A stretch of DNA of 64,000 bases, taken from NCBI GenBank assembly GCA_964463135.1, contig CAYXBA010000004.1, positions 124,001 through 188,000 of the forward strand, read 5' to 3'. Shown piece by piece: positions 34,392 through 43,814 of this stretch (position 1 is its first letter; every line of letters begins with the position of its first letter). Below the pieces are notes generated by a model, which saw only the letters and a program-made list of their open reading frames with translations, was not told the origin of the DNA and did no database searches. Both the position numbers and the translations under genes were made by a program. The stretch is from UBA6898 sp964463135. Lineage in GTDB: Bacteria > Nitrospirota > Thermodesulfovibrionia > Thermodesulfovibrionales > UBA6898.

Positions 34392-35396
34392 ATGTTACAA
34401 CCATTTATGACAACAGGGATCGGCAGCCTGCCGCACCACAGTGCTATCGATGGCTGCAGGCTTGTGCTCAGTTCATTTGATATACCTTTTTGGCCCCAGT
34501 TCCCGCAGATATCCTTTAAAGAGCTCATGATACCGCAGTTCTCTGAAGGCATGCCGTTTCTGAAGCTTGATCCGGACAAACAGCAGGTATGGGTCGAGAA
34601 AAATACCTCTGACGAACTGGAGCGCTTCTATGAGAGCTGCACACCGAACAGCAGAATCGCCATATCCGAGGACTATGCCCAAGGTCTGCATGCCTTTCTC
34701 AGGATGATCAAGGGTAGACGGTTCCGCATCCTCAAGGGCCATGTCACCGGACCGCTCACGTACACACTCGGCCTGAAGGACGACACCGGAAAAGCTGTCT
34801 ATTTTGATGAAGAATTCCGCGAGATCTCGCTCATGCTCCTTCAGGCAAAAACCCGCTGGCAGATAGACATGCTGAAGCAGCATGCTGACAGCGTCATCAT
34901 TTTTATTGACGAGCCGATTCTTTCCGCCCTTGGCAGCTCAAGCTACCTCGGCGTGAACACCGATGAGGCGCTCAGGCTTCTTCAGGAGATGGTCAGCACG
35001 ATCAGGGCCGAAGGAGGTCTTGCCGGCATCCACTGCTGCGGAAATGCCGACTGGCCATTGGTAATGAAAAGCGGAGCCGATATCGTGAATTTTGATGCGT
35101 ATGACTACCTTGATACTCTTGCGCTGTATCATCAGGAATGCAGGGCTTTTCTTGAGTCCGGCGGATATTTTGCGTGGGGCATCGTGCCGACCTCGGATGC
35201 CATATCAGGAGAAGATCCCGATTCTATCCGCGAGAAATTCCGGGCCGGTCTGCTGACTCTTTCGCGGCATATTCCGCAGGATCTTATCCGTTCCCGGCTG
35301 CTTCTTACTCCATCCTGCGGCACAGGCTCAAGGACCATAGAGGAAGCAGTAAAGATATTCCAGCTGCTGATCCGCCTCAAAGAGGATCTGGCTTGA
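34392..35396 (+). CDS. MetE/UROD-like methyltransferase (cobalamin-independent methionine synthase C-terminal type)
   Basis: This 334-residue protein resembles the catalytic half of MetE and the archaeal core-MetE family: TTGIGSLPH start, GPLTYTL, FIDEPIL in the centre, and zinc-ligand candidates IHCCGNADW and TPSCGTGS near the end. Core MetE enzymes can take methyl groups from methylcobalamin-type donors rather than folate. Here the true donor is unknown. The start context is weak; an alternative MTTGIG start is at 34407. It is followed 22 bases later by a membrane glycosyltransferase. Confidence 0.8.
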   Translation: MLQPFMTTGIGSLPHHSAIDGCRLVLSSFDIPFWPQFPQISFKELMIPQFSEGMPFLKLDPDKQQVWVEKNTSDELERFYESCTPNSRIAISEDYAQGLHAFLRMIKGRRFRILKGHVTGPLTYTLGLKDDTGKAVYFDEEFREISLMLLQAKTRWQIDMLKQHADSVIIFIDEPILSALGSSSYLGVNTDEALRLLQEMVSTIRAEGGLAGIHCCGNADWPLVMKSGADIVNFDAYDYLDTLALYHQECRAFLESGGYFAWGIVPTSDAISGEDPDSIREKFRAGLLTLSRHIPQDLIRSRLLLTPSCGTGSRTIEEAVKIFQLLIRLKEDLA

Positions 35397-35418
35397 GAAA
35401 TATCTACGGATCAACGCT

Positions 35419-37017
35419 GTGAACCAGGGGAAGACAGTGTCTGCGATTGCGATCATGATCGCATGTATGGGTCTTTTCCTGAGGACATACCATCTGGGCT
35501 ATGGCCTTCCCGATCTTGCCCATGTTGACTCCTTTAAGTTCGTTGGGGAGGCATCAAGAATGGCGTCATCCGGAAAATTCGAGCCATCGCTGTACCAGTA
35601 TCCCGGGCTGTATACAAACATGCTGGCCGCAGCCTATTATCTCGGCAGTGTGCAGTCAACATATGTTCAGCACCTGATAGCCTCCGGCATCTCGGCAGTC
35701 GCCGGATCGCTCCTCATTCTTCCGGTCTTTGCGATAGCATCGCGTTGCAGCACAGGGCATGGACCGCTCGTCGCCTCCTGTCTTACCGCCTTCTGTATTG
35801 CATCCATTACGCTATCAAGGATCGCGGCTCCTGACACACTGATGTCTCTCCTCATGAGCGCGGCACTTGCTGCACTCATCCGGAAGAACGCGACAGGGAA
35901 ACATTTTGCATTCGCCGGATTCTGCGCCGGCCTCGCAGCGGGATCGAAGTTCACGGGACTCTATATTCTGCCCTGGCTGCCTGTTGCCGCCTGGATAGCT
36001 GCGGGACCAAAAAAAATTAAAGAGATGATATCTCTCTCCCTTCTTGCGTATTCTGCATTCACGGCAGCTTTCCTGGCGACCAGCCCTTGGTTTCTCCCGA
36101 GGCTTTCCTTGTATTTGCAGAGGATGTCTGCAGAAGCACAGCTCCAGAGCTCAGGCCAGTTGGGCGCGGTTCAGGAAGGATATTTTGACTATCTCTTCTC
36201 CGCGACGCCAACGTGGGACCATCCCTGGCTCTCGACCTCTTTCTTGGGGAATTGGGGAGGCCCTCTGACCTTGATTGCTGTAATCGCCCTTTTATGGGCG
36301 ATTTTCGGCAGCAGGGATCCGTTGCTTATCTTTTTCGGTGCCTTTATTCTCGTCTACTTTTTCCTCATTGTCGGCCCTGGCAGGATAAAAGCATTTCGCT
36401 TCATGCTACCGATCCTCCCACTCCTTTCCGTAGTCGTAGCTTGTTTCATTGAAAGAGTTCTTATGAAGAGAGTTGTGACATTCCGACCCTTCGTGATCAC
36501 AGCCCTCCTGCTGGTTCTGCTTTATCCCCAGATAGCCAAGGCTAAAGAGTATCTTGCAGCAACAGCCTATCCAACGACCAACGAGCTTGCGCAGAAATGG
36601 ATCTCAGAGAACATCCCCTCAGGCACAAAAGTCTTCAGAAGCCCCCTCTATCTGTCACATATGGCGAAGCTGCCGCTAAAGTTCGTTCTGCTCAATAATG
36701 CCGGGGGGCGACTGTACCGGACGATGGATAACAACCCGGAACGGCATCCCCTGTTCCTCGCGGACATGATAGACGCGTATAGGTCAAGCGGCATTCATTA
36801 CGTCATCAGCAATTCCTATTTTGAGAATCTCTTCTCGCCTGTACCGGAGAACATCCGCTTTTTCCCTTCTTCAGTGAGGAATTATGGGGAATACCAGGAG
36901 CGACTCAGGACAGAGGCTACCCTTGTATATTTGATCCGGGGATGGTCTGAGCATCGTTTAGGTCCTGATATCTCTGTCCATCGCCTGACAGAAGAAGCAC
37001 GCAAGGTAACGCCATGA
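35419..37017 (+). CDS. GT-C family membrane glycosyltransferase (ArnT/PMT-like)
   Basis: This 532-residue protein has ten or more transmembrane helices. The first periplasmic loop carries the acidic motif DLAHVDSFKFVGEA, like the DE/DD motif of GT39/GT83 enzymes that use polyprenyl-phosphate sugars. The C-terminal domain is soluble (about 390-530). The GTG at 35419 is the longest start; ATG codons follow at 35452 and further on. It is translationally coupled (ATGA) to a Dpm1-like enzyme, which could make the polyprenyl-phosphate sugar donor. Confidence 0.78.
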   Translation: MNQGKTVSAIAIMIACMGLFLRTYHLGYGLPDLAHVDSFKFVGEASRMASSGKFEPSLYQYPGLYTNMLAAAYYLGSVQSTYVQHLIASGISAVAGSLLILPVFAIASRCSTGHGPLVASCLTAFCIASITLSRIAAPDTLMSLLMSAALAALIRKNATGKHFAFAGFCAGLAAGSKFTGLYILPWLPVAAWIAAGPKKIKEMISLSLLAYSAFTAAFLATSPWFLPRLSLYLQRMSAEAQLQSSGQLGAVQEGYFDYLFSATPTWDHPWLSTSFLGNWGGPLTLIAVIALLWAIFGSRDPLLIFFGAFILVYFFLIVGPGRIKAFRFMLPILPLLSVVVACFIERVLMKRVVTFRPFVITALLLVLLYPQIAKAKEYLAATAYPTTNELAQKWISENIPSGTKVFRSPLYLSHMAKLPLKFVLLNNAGGRLYRTMDNNPERHPLFLADMIDAYRSSGIHYVISNSYFENLFSPVPENIRFFPSSVRNYGEYQERLRTEATLVYLIRGWSEHRLGPDISVHRLTEEARKVTP

Positions 37018-37727
37018 GCACGCTCTCTGTCATCATACCGGTGCTTAACGAGGAGCGGACGATCATCACCGTTATCAGAAAAGTGGCAGCCGCCCCCCTG
37101 CCAGACAGCATGACGAAACAGATTATCATCGTAGACGACTGTTCAACGGACAAGACCGGGGAAAACGTGCAACAGCACATATCGTCAGAGCCAGGGCTCG
37201 CCATAGATTTTGTGAGACATGAGATGAACAAAGGGAAAGGCGCCGCCATCCGGACAGGGCTGGAACTTGCAAAAGGCGATTACACAATCATTCAGGATGC
37301 AGATCTGGAGTATGATCCCGAAGAATACAGCCGGCTGCTTAAACCAATGCTTGACGGCCATGCAGACGTTGTTTTTGGTTCGCGTTTTGTGGGGGGAAAC
37401 GCTCACAGAATACTCTTCTTCTGGCATTCTATCGGGAACAAGTTTCTTACCTTTCTGTCGAATATGCTCACCAATCTGAACCTGACCGATATGGAATCAT
37501 GCTATAAACTTTTCAAGACAGACCTCTTAAAAGGGCTTGACCTCCAGGAGCAGCGCTTCGGCTTCGAACCTGAAGTTACTGCTAAAATTGCAAAGATAAG
37601 AAATGTCAGGATTTATGAGGTCGGTGTATCTTATTACGGAAGAACGTATGCCGAAGGGAAAAAAATAGGCTGGCGAGACGGCATTAATGCCGTCTATTGT
37701 ATCCTCAAGTATAATATATTGAAATAG
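37014..37727 (+). CDS. Family 2 glycosyltransferase (Dpm1-like)
   Basis: This 237-residue GT-A enzyme has SVIIPVLNEERTII, IVDDCSTDKTGE, QDADLEYDPEEY (metal-binding acidic motif) and GSRFVGGN. It lacks C-terminal transmembrane helices and thus resembles soluble dolichol/undecaprenyl-phosphate mannose or glucose synthases. The start overlaps the stop of the GT-C gene by 4 bases. Confidence 0.87.
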   Translation: MSTLSVIIPVLNEERTIITVIRKVAAAPLPDSMTKQIIIVDDCSTDKTGENVQQHISSEPGLAIDFVRHEMNKGKGAAIRTGLELAKGDYTIIQDADLEYDPEEYSRLLKPMLDGHADVVFGSRFVGGNAHRILFFWHSIGNKFLTFLSNMLTNLNLTDMESCYKLFKTDLLKGLDLQEQRFGFEPEVTAKIAKIRNVRIYEVGVSYYGRTYAEGKKIGWRDGINAVYCILKYNILK

Positions 37728-37745
37728 CTGAATGGGAAGTCTATT

Positions 37746-38327
37746 ATGAGCGTTGGATTGTGCGGAAGCCACAGAACAGGAAAAACAACTATGGCCGAGA
37801 CGATTTCTTGCAGAACGGGAATACCGTTTCTGAGAACAACCACTGCAGAAGTCTTTAAAGAATGCGGGGTAGATCCTTCTAAACCTATGGACTTCGGGAA
37901 AAGGCTTTGGATACAGTTTCATGTCTTGGATGCAGCAGAAAAGGTATGGTCAGTTAACCAAGGACAATTTGTTACAGACAGGACTCCTTTGGACATGGCC
38001 GCTTATACCCTGGCAGATATTCAGGGGTCAACAGATGTCGACGTTGCTGAACTCGATAAATATCTCACTCGTTGTTTTGAGGCTACGAACAGATTTTTTG
38101 ACCTGCTCGTTCTGATTCAACCAGGCATCCCACTAGTACATGAGGAAGGTAAAGCCGCGTTAAATGAAGCATATCTTGAACATCTCAACTATCTCATGAT
38201 GGGCCTTTGTAATGATGATCGGGTACAAAGCCAATTCTTTTGTATGCCGCGTGCTGTTATAAATATAGATAATCGTGCCGATGTTATCCTGAATTTGATC
38301 TCGGGAAATGGCGCTCTTGAGTCATAG
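37746..38327 (+). CDS. P-loop NTPase, nucleotide-kinase-like, unknown role
   Basis: This 193-residue protein has a Walker A motif near the start (GSHRTGKTT) and a possible acidic partner in TDRTPLDM (residues about 79-86), an arrangement like AAA/thymidylate-kinase-fold and phage-encoded kinases. No target can be named. The gene looks more AT-rich than its neighbours, and a 178-base gap (38328-38505) without recognisable features follows. Those are hints, not proof, of separate origin. Confidence 0.65.
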   Translation: MSVGLCGSHRTGKTTMAETISCRTGIPFLRTTTAEVFKECGVDPSKPMDFGKRLWIQFHVLDAAEKVWSVNQGQFVTDRTPLDMAAYTLADIQGSTDVDVAELDKYLTRCFEATNRFFDLLVLIQPGIPLVHEEGKAALNEAYLEHLNYLMMGLCNDDRVQSQFFCMPRAVINIDNRADVILNLISGNGALES

Positions 38328-38505
38328 AAAATATTGGTTTATGGGAGCAGTCATAGTGCCCGTATCTGTAAATCGTTGGCATAGGATACCAGTCTGACAG
38401 CATCGTTACTGTTCATGTAAAGATATTCGCTGTCGCAAAGAAGAAACCGATAGCACCCTGCAGAGTTCAGCAGAGCTTGATGCCGTCGCAGGAGAAAATC
38501 AATTC

Positions 38506-39516
38506 ATGGCATTGAAAGATATCATAGGACAGGAAAAGGCCGTGAGCATGCTGCAGGGCATTCTGCAGAGGGGCAGGCTTGCCGGCGCATATCTCTTCTG
38601 CGGTGAAGCCGGCATCGGCAAAAAGACCACAGCGATGAATTTTGCAAAAGCGGTGAACTGTCTGCATGTTGCCGGCATTACAACTGACGAGCAGATCGAT
38701 TTTTTGCCAGCCCCTGACCCCCAACCCCAGATCCCTGCTTTTGACGCCTGCGAAGTCTGCGACTCCTGTCTCAAGATCAATGCAGGCACGCACCCGGATG
38801 TGGTTATGATCGCGCCGGAAGAACGTATCATCAAGATAGAGGAGATACGGACCATTGAAGAGGCCCTGTCCTTCAGGCCCTTTGAAGGAAAGAAGAAGAC
38901 GGTCATTGTGGATGATGCGGACAGCATGAATACGGCAGCGGCAAATGCCTTTCTGAAGACCCTGGAAGAGCCCTCTGAAGACAGCCTGATTATCCTGATC
39001 ACATCACGGCCTGATCGTCTTCCTGCGACCATACGTTCACGCTGTTCGAAGATCCCGTTCCGTACGCACACGCAGAGTTCGTGCAGGGATATCCTTGCGA
39101 GGAAAATGGGAGAGAAAGAAGCTGCCCTGGCCTCAAGGCTCTCTCTCGGGAGGCCGGGCCTTGCCCTCTCGCTGGACGTGCGGGAAGAGCGGGATTGGTT
39201 CATGGACCTGCTGAAGGCAATGATGCAGGCTGAAAAGGACAGCTGGGCATCGCGGGAGGAGATGGAAAAATGGTTTGATCTTGCCCTGACGTTTATCCGC
39301 GATCTTGCGGTGAACAGAATAACCGGCAACGCACATCTCATAAACGCAGACCTTGCCGACTCTGTGGGGAAGATGGGAAAATCTGTTGATATACAGGGTA
39401 TAATAGAGCTGTATAAGGAACTGAGCTTCATAAAGACCATGCTGCTGTTCAATCTGAACAAATCGCTCACATGGAACTACACTGCATCCCTGCTGAGAAA
39501 GGAACTATATTCATAG
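38506..39516 (+). CDS. holB: DNA polymerase III delta' subunit, with a repeat-encoded insert
   Basis: This clamp-loader subunit has 336 residues. Walker A-like CGEAGIGKKTTA, the zinc module CEVCDSCLKINAGTHPD, VDDADSMNTAAANAFLKTLEEP and the sensor region LITSRPDRLPATIRSRC identify it. Between the first helix and the zinc module it carries an extra stretch of about 25 residues that includes PAPDPQPQIP, encoded by four heptamers (38711-38738). It is followed two bases later by the PSP1 protein gene, as in many genomes (holB-yaaT). Confidence 0.92.
   Translation: MALKDIIGQEKAVSMLQGILQRGRLAGAYLFCGEAGIGKKTTAMNFAKAVNCLHVAGITTDEQIDFLPAPDPQPQIPAFDACEVCDSCLKINAGTHPDVVMIAPEERIIKIEEIRTIEEALSFRPFEGKKKTVIVDDADSMNTAAANAFLKTLEEPSEDSLIILITSRPDRLPATIRSRCSKIPFRTHTQSSCRDILARKMGEKEAALASRLSLGRPGLALSLDVREERDWFMDLLKAMMQAEKDSWASREEMEKWFDLALTFIRDLAVNRITGNAHLINADLADSVGKMGKSVDIQGIIELYKELSFIKTMLLFNLNKSLTWNYTASLLRKELYS
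38711..38738 (+). repeat. Heptamer run in holB
   Basis: CCCCTGA, CCCCCAA, CCCCAGA, TCCCTGC: four related 7-base units in a row, encoding the PDPQPQIP-type insert in front of the zinc module. The similar CCTAATC/CCCAATC run in cbiA (62241-62266) belongs to the same sequence type. Confidence 0.7.
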
Positions 39517-39517
39517 C

Positions 39518-40393
39518 ATGCCTGACATTGTCGGAATACGCTTTAAGAGCTGCGGAAAGATCTACGAATTTGATGCGAACGACCTGAGCCTCCGGAGAGG
39601 GGACAGGATCGTCATTGATTCGGAGTTCGGTCTGAGCATCGGCACGGTTGTCGAGCCTCCGCATACCCATGACAGTTCCCCGAAGGACCTTAAAAAGGTA
39701 CTCCGTGTGGCATCAAATGAGGACTTCAAACAAAAGGCCGACAATGAGAAGTTCGAACAGGAAGCGAAGAGCTTCTGTTATGAGCGGGTCATGGCCCGGG
39801 GTCTGCCGATGAAACTGGTCCGGGCTGAAGCAACCCTTGACCGAAAACGGATCGTGTTTTACTTCACGGCAGACGGCAGGATAGATTTCCGGGAGCTTGT
39901 AAAAGACCTCGCAGCCAGATTCAAAACGCGCATTGAGATGCGCCAGATCGGTGTGAGAGATAAGGCAAAGCTCGTCGGAGGCTTTGGCCTCTGCGGTCAG
40001 GAGCTCTGCTGCAAGGCCTTTCTTGCCAATTTTGAGCCTATATCAATAAAGATGGCAAAGCAGCAGGACCTTACGCTCAACACCGGTAAACTTTCAGGGG
40101 CCTGCGGCAGACTTATGTGCTGTCTGGGATACGAATATCATGAAGGCCAGCCGCCATTGACCCCGGAAGAGCGAAGGCGAAGAAAAAAAGAACCCGTGCC
40201 GGAGGAGACAGAAGTGATCGAAGAGGCCCTGACGCCCGACGGCGAATCCGAGGCTTCTGAAGGGGTTTCGGCAGAAGAAGCGGAAACTCCTTCCACGGGT
40301 CAAAAGACCGAACAACAGACAACAGCTCCCCATAAGAGGCGGCGCAGAAGGCGCAACAAGAAGCGGCCGCAAAAACCGGAAGCAGGGGCCTGA
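39518..40393 (+). CDS. PSP1-domain protein (YaaT/RicT-like)
   Basis: This 291-residue protein is typical of the gene next to holB. The PSP1 domain covers residues about 10-210 with cysteines in GGFGLCGQELCCKAFL and SGACGRLMCCLGYEY. In Bacillus the homologue RicT forms an Fe-S complex with YlbF and YmcA affecting RNase Y and biofilm; no such partners are visible here. The tail is acidic (about 215-265) and ends in an Arg/Lys-rich stretch suggestive of nucleic-acid contact. Confidence 0.88.
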   Translation: MPDIVGIRFKSCGKIYEFDANDLSLRRGDRIVIDSEFGLSIGTVVEPPHTHDSSPKDLKKVLRVASNEDFKQKADNEKFEQEAKSFCYERVMARGLPMKLVRAEATLDRKRIVFYFTADGRIDFRELVKDLAARFKTRIEMRQIGVRDKAKLVGGFGLCGQELCCKAFLANFEPISIKMAKQQDLTLNTGKLSGACGRLMCCLGYEYHEGQPPLTPEERRRRKKEPVPEETEVIEEALTPDGESEASEGVSAEEAETPSTGQKTEQQTTAPHKRRRRRRNKKRPQKPEAGA

Positions 40394-40398
40394 AGCGC

Positions 40399-42369
40399 AT
40401 GACCAGAAAACTCTACGTTACAACACCGATCTATTATGTGAACGATATCCCCCATATCGGGCATGCATACACGACCATTGCAGCAGATATCGTTGCGCGC
40501 TATAACAGGCTGAAAGGCTGTGAGGTCTTTTTCCTCACCGGTACGGACGAGCATGGACAGAAGGTTGAGAAGGCTGCTGCGGATAAGGGCCGGACGCCCA
40601 AGGAGCATGCTGACCTCCTTGTCGACAACTTCAAGTCTCTCTGGAAGAAGCTGAATATCACCAACGATGCCTTTATCAGGACAACAGACACGAACCATGT
40701 CAAAACCGTTCAGGGTCTTCTCCAGATGTTATGGGATCGGGGAGAGATCGAGAAACGTTCTTATTCTGGCTGGTACTGCACCCCGGATGAGCGGTTCTGG
40801 ACAGAAAAGGACCTGGTAAGCGGAAACTGTCCTGACTGCGGCAGACCTGTTGAGCAGATCCAGGAAGAGAACTACTTCTTTCTCATGTCAAAGTATCATG
40901 AAAGGCTCGTTAGAGATATCGAGGAGCATCATGACTACATCCTTCCGGAGACAAGACGGAATGAGGTGCTCGGTTTCCTGAAGAACAATGCTCTCGGGGA
41001 CCTCTGCATATCAAGACCGAAACAGCGTCTCTCCTGGGGAATACCGCTTCCCTTCGATGACCGGTTCGTCACCTATGTCTGGTTCGATGCCCTGGTGAAC
41101 TATTTTTCTGCGACGCGCTATCTCGCACCGGGTGCTGACAAGGCAAGAGAAGGGGATTTCTGGTGGCCTGCAGAACATCATCTTGTTGGCAAAGACATTC
41201 TTACTACCCATGCCGTGTACTGGTCGACCATGCTTATGGCGCTCGGTCTTCCGCTGCCGGGCAATATCTTTGCCCATGGCTGGTGGACGATCGAAGGGAA
41301 AAAGATGTCCAAGTCAGTCGGCAATGTCGTTGACCCGCATGCCATGGCTGACCGCTATGGCGTAGATGCCTTCCGGTACTTTCTTTTCAGGGAAGTGCCC
41401 TTCGGCCTTGACGGTGACTTTTCCGAACAGGCTCTGGTGAACCGCATCAATACGGATCTTGCAAACGATCTCGGCAATCTCCTGAGCAGGTTCATCACGA
41501 TGGCAGAGAAATATCATGGCGGCGAAATTTATCCGGGGCAGGAGATGAGTAACGAGGCATTGGCATTATCAAAACAGGTCATCCATGCCCAGGCAGAAGC
41601 GCATGACGTCAGGAACTGGTCGCATCTCAGGTTTAATATAATTCTCGACTTCATATGGGACATCGTCAGGGCAGCGAACAATCATATCGCACAGACAGAG
41701 CCGTGGAAGCTCGCAAAGTCCGATCCTGAACGGCTCAAGACCATATTATTTCAGATCTGGAATATTTTACGTCTCAGTGCAGTCAATCTCTATCCTTTCA
41801 TGCCTGAGACTGCTGAAAAGATCTGGACGCAGCTCGGGCTGAGATCACTCACTGATGAGACCGCAAAAAGCCTTTCAGCGGCTGCTTCAAAAGGCGGCGA
41901 AGATAAGTTCAATACCTTTGATTGGGATTGGAAGCCGGCTTATGACATTAAGGTCAAAAAAGGGGAGCAGCTCTTCCCGAGGATAGAAAAGGAAAAAAAG
42001 ATGACAGAAGAAATAAAGCCTGTTGAAGAGAAAAAAGAAGAGACAAACCTTATCACCATACAGGATGTGGCAAAGGTAGAACTCAGGATCGGCAAGGTAA
42101 TAAGTGCCGAGCGGGTAAAGAAATCAGACAAGCTCCTATGTCTTCAGGTGGACACCGGGGGCATGCGCCAGATTGTCGCAGGCATCGGGAAGGCCTATGC
42201 ACCTGAGGATCTTATCAGCAAAAAGATCGTAGTGGTCACGAATCTTCAGCCCGCAAAGCTGATGGGAGTTGAATCACAAGGCATGCTCCTTGCCGCAACA
42301 GGCGCTGACGGCGTGCCGGTCATACTCATGCCCGAAAAGGATGTCGAGCAGGGTTCAAAGATCAGGTAG
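40399..42369 (+). CDS. metG: Methionine--tRNA ligase with C-terminal tRNA-binding domain
   Basis: This class I synthetase has 656 residues. Motifs: HIGHAYTT (HIGH), CTPDERFW with a later NCPDCG zinc knuckle, KKMSKSVGN (KMSKS), an anticodon-binding helical domain, a Lys/Glu-rich linker (about 530-550) and a C-terminal Trbp111-like domain (VELRIGKVISAERV). It starts 6 bases after the PSP1 gene; holB-PSP1-metG is a common bacterial order. Confidence 0.97.
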   Translation: MTRKLYVTTPIYYVNDIPHIGHAYTTIAADIVARYNRLKGCEVFFLTGTDEHGQKVEKAAADKGRTPKEHADLLVDNFKSLWKKLNITNDAFIRTTDTNHVKTVQGLLQMLWDRGEIEKRSYSGWYCTPDERFWTEKDLVSGNCPDCGRPVEQIQEENYFFLMSKYHERLVRDIEEHHDYILPETRRNEVLGFLKNNALGDLCISRPKQRLSWGIPLPFDDRFVTYVWFDALVNYFSATRYLAPGADKAREGDFWWPAEHHLVGKDILTTHAVYWSTMLMALGLPLPGNIFAHGWWTIEGKKMSKSVGNVVDPHAMADRYGVDAFRYFLFREVPFGLDGDFSEQALVNRINTDLANDLGNLLSRFITMAEKYHGGEIYPGQEMSNEALALSKQVIHAQAEAHDVRNWSHLRFNIILDFIWDIVRAANNHIAQTEPWKLAKSDPERLKTILFQIWNILRLSAVNLYPFMPETAEKIWTQLGLRSLTDETAKSLSAAASKGGEDKFNTFDWDWKPAYDIKVKKGEQLFPRIEKEKKMTEEIKPVEEKKEETNLITIQDVAKVELRIGKVISAERVKKSDKLLCLQVDTGGMRQIVAGIGKAYAPEDLISKKIVVVTNLQPAKLMGVESQGMLLAATGADGVPVILMPEKDVEQGSKIR

Positions 42370-42378
42370 GTCCTTGGA

Positions 42379-43017
42379 CTAACTGTTCGGCTTCCGCTGA
42401 ACTGCGGTCTTTACGATCATTTCGGGGAGCTCTATTTTCCGGCCGTTTCTTTCAAGAGTTATCGTGACCTTGACTGCCTGGGGTATCGTCTCTTTCTCGC
42501 CTGGTTCCCATTCACTGATCCAGCTGCCCTGCTTTTCGTCTTCCTTGATCTCGAAGAACTCAAACGCTATTTTTTTGACCTCCGGGTCGAGCAGATAGAC
42601 CTTGCCTTTGCTGTCATCGAATACATCTTCGAGAAAAAAGACCTTCTCCCTGATCTTCAGACCATCGCTGTCCGTAAAGATCGAGACCCATTTGAGTCCT
42701 GCAAGATCTTCAGGCCCTGTGCCGTGGGTATCTACGCTTGATGTCACGAACCCGACCCGGTCAGATTTACCCTCAAAGAATATCTTCTTTTCTTCAGGTT
42801 TGTTCAGGTAAAGGGGATAGGCACCCCTGATAAGCCACGCGATCCTGTCCTCCAGAATGCGGATCTTCTGCGTCATCTCGCCCCGCTCAGCGCCTTTTGC
42901 CTGAGACCTGTACCCGAGTCTCAGGGCAGCGCCAAGGATAACAAGGATCAGGATCGAGAGCGTTATCGCGATAAGCAGTTCAAGGAGCGTAAAGCCCTGG
43001 TTATTCTTCAGGCGCAT
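42379..43017 (-). CDS. gspJ: Type II secretion pseudopilin GspJ-like
   Basis: This 212-residue prepilin-like protein begins MRLKNNQG/FTLLELLIAITLSILILVILG, with a cleavage site, Glu5 and hydrophobic helix. Its length and its position as the last of four pseudopilins support GspJ, which caps the pseudopilus with GspI and GspK; GspK is not seen next to it. It overlaps gspI by 17 bases. Confidence 0.8.
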   Translation of the reverse strand: MRLKNNQGFTLLELLIAITLSILILVILGAALRLGYRSQAKGAERGEMTQKIRILEDRIAWLIRGAYPLYLNKPEEKKIFFEGKSDRVGFVTSSVDTHGTGPEDLAGLKWVSIFTDSDGLKIREKVFFLEDVFDDSKGKVYLLDPEVKKIAFEFFEIKEDEKQGSWISEWEPGEKETIPQAVKVTITLERNGRKIELPEMIVKTAVQRKPNS

Positions 43018-43420
43018 AGACAGAACGGAGTCCTTTGATCGTCAGATTTCCGGACGGCGGCCAGGCAACGGTCACGGTGATCTCATAGAGCTTTGTCTTC
43101 TTGTCCTCAGATTCTGATTTGACCGCAACTTGCCGGACAACCTTATAATAGCTCTCAAATTCCTTTGATTCTGCCGATTCAGAAGGATCAGACAGACTGT
43201 ATGCCTCATCGAGCATGGAGCGAGCATAGAAGACCGCCTTGGTAACGTCCTCAGCCTGTTTAGTTGAGCGGAGAGCGCGGGAATAGAGCTGAAATACAGC
43301 AACGATCGCAACAGACATGATCGCCAGGGCGACCATGACCTCCATCAGGCTAAAGCCGTTTGATCGTAGACGTGCCGAGGACCTGGTTGACCTCAATCGC
43401 ATATTTCTGCCCTTTTTCAT
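43001..43420 (-). CDS. gspI: Type II secretion pseudopilin GspI-like
   Basis: This 139-residue pseudopilin has an unusually long, basic prepilin leader of about 22 residues followed by G/FSLMEVMVALAIMSVAIVAVFQLY. A downstream Met at 43402 gives a more usual leader, so the start is uncertain. The length matches GspI. It overlaps gspH by about 70 bases, which is unusually long and argues for the shorter start. Confidence 0.8.
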   Translation of the reverse strand: MKKGRNMRLRSTRSSARLRSNGFSLMEVMVALAIMSVAIVAVFQLYSRALRSTKQAEDVTKAVFYARSMLDEAYSLSDPSESAESKEFESYYKVVRQVAVKSESEDKKTKLYEITVTVAWPPSGNLTIKGLRSVYAPEE

Positions 43421-43814
43421 TCTGTATTTCTATAAGGCCCCCGGAGCTGTTCCCCTTAGGAAAGAAGAAGATATCTGCGCCGGTTATGATAAATTTTTTG
43501 GGAACAACATGATTCTCCGAAGGTTTTGCGCCTGAGTGGTCCAGCCAGTACGTGTTCGCCTCTTCGTCGATCTTGAACGCGACCTCTCTTCTGTCAAGAA
43601 TAGCAGACTCCCTGGCATGCCTTGTTGTCAGGTAGATCCTGCGTGCCTCTTCCGTAAAAAGTGTCTTGTCGCGAAGACTCCCGGCAGAAACAGTAACAAC
43701 CGTAACGGTTATGCCGATAATAAAGAGGACAACAAGAAGCTCAAGGAGCGTGAAGCCCTTTTTATTCCCAGCTGTTGACGTCTTTATTCTCACCTTCTCC
43801 GCCTGCAGCACCAT
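43350..43814 (-). CDS. gspH: Type II secretion pseudopilin GspH-like
   Basis: This pseudopilin of about 154 residues contains NKKG/FTLLELLVVLFIIGITVTVV near its start. The start is unclear: ATG 43814 is used here, and GTG 43793 would also work; either overlaps the end of gspG by 30-50 bases. Mid-protein motifs RHARESAIL and VAFKID fit GspH. The globular part is beta-rich and ends NQVLGTSTIKRL. Confidence 0.75.
   Translation of the reverse strand: MVLQAEKVRIKTSTAGNKKGFTLLELLVVLFIIGITVTVVTVSAGSLRDKTLFTEEARRIYLTTRHARESAILDRREVAFKIDEEANTYWLDHSGAKPSENHVVPKKFIITGADIFFFPKGNSSGGLIEIQNEKGQKYAIEVNQVLGTSTIKRL

Noticed and set aside
38328..38505. Possible RNA gene in the gap before holB
   Set aside because: No tRNA-like cloverleaf, conserved motif or strong hairpin could be made out.
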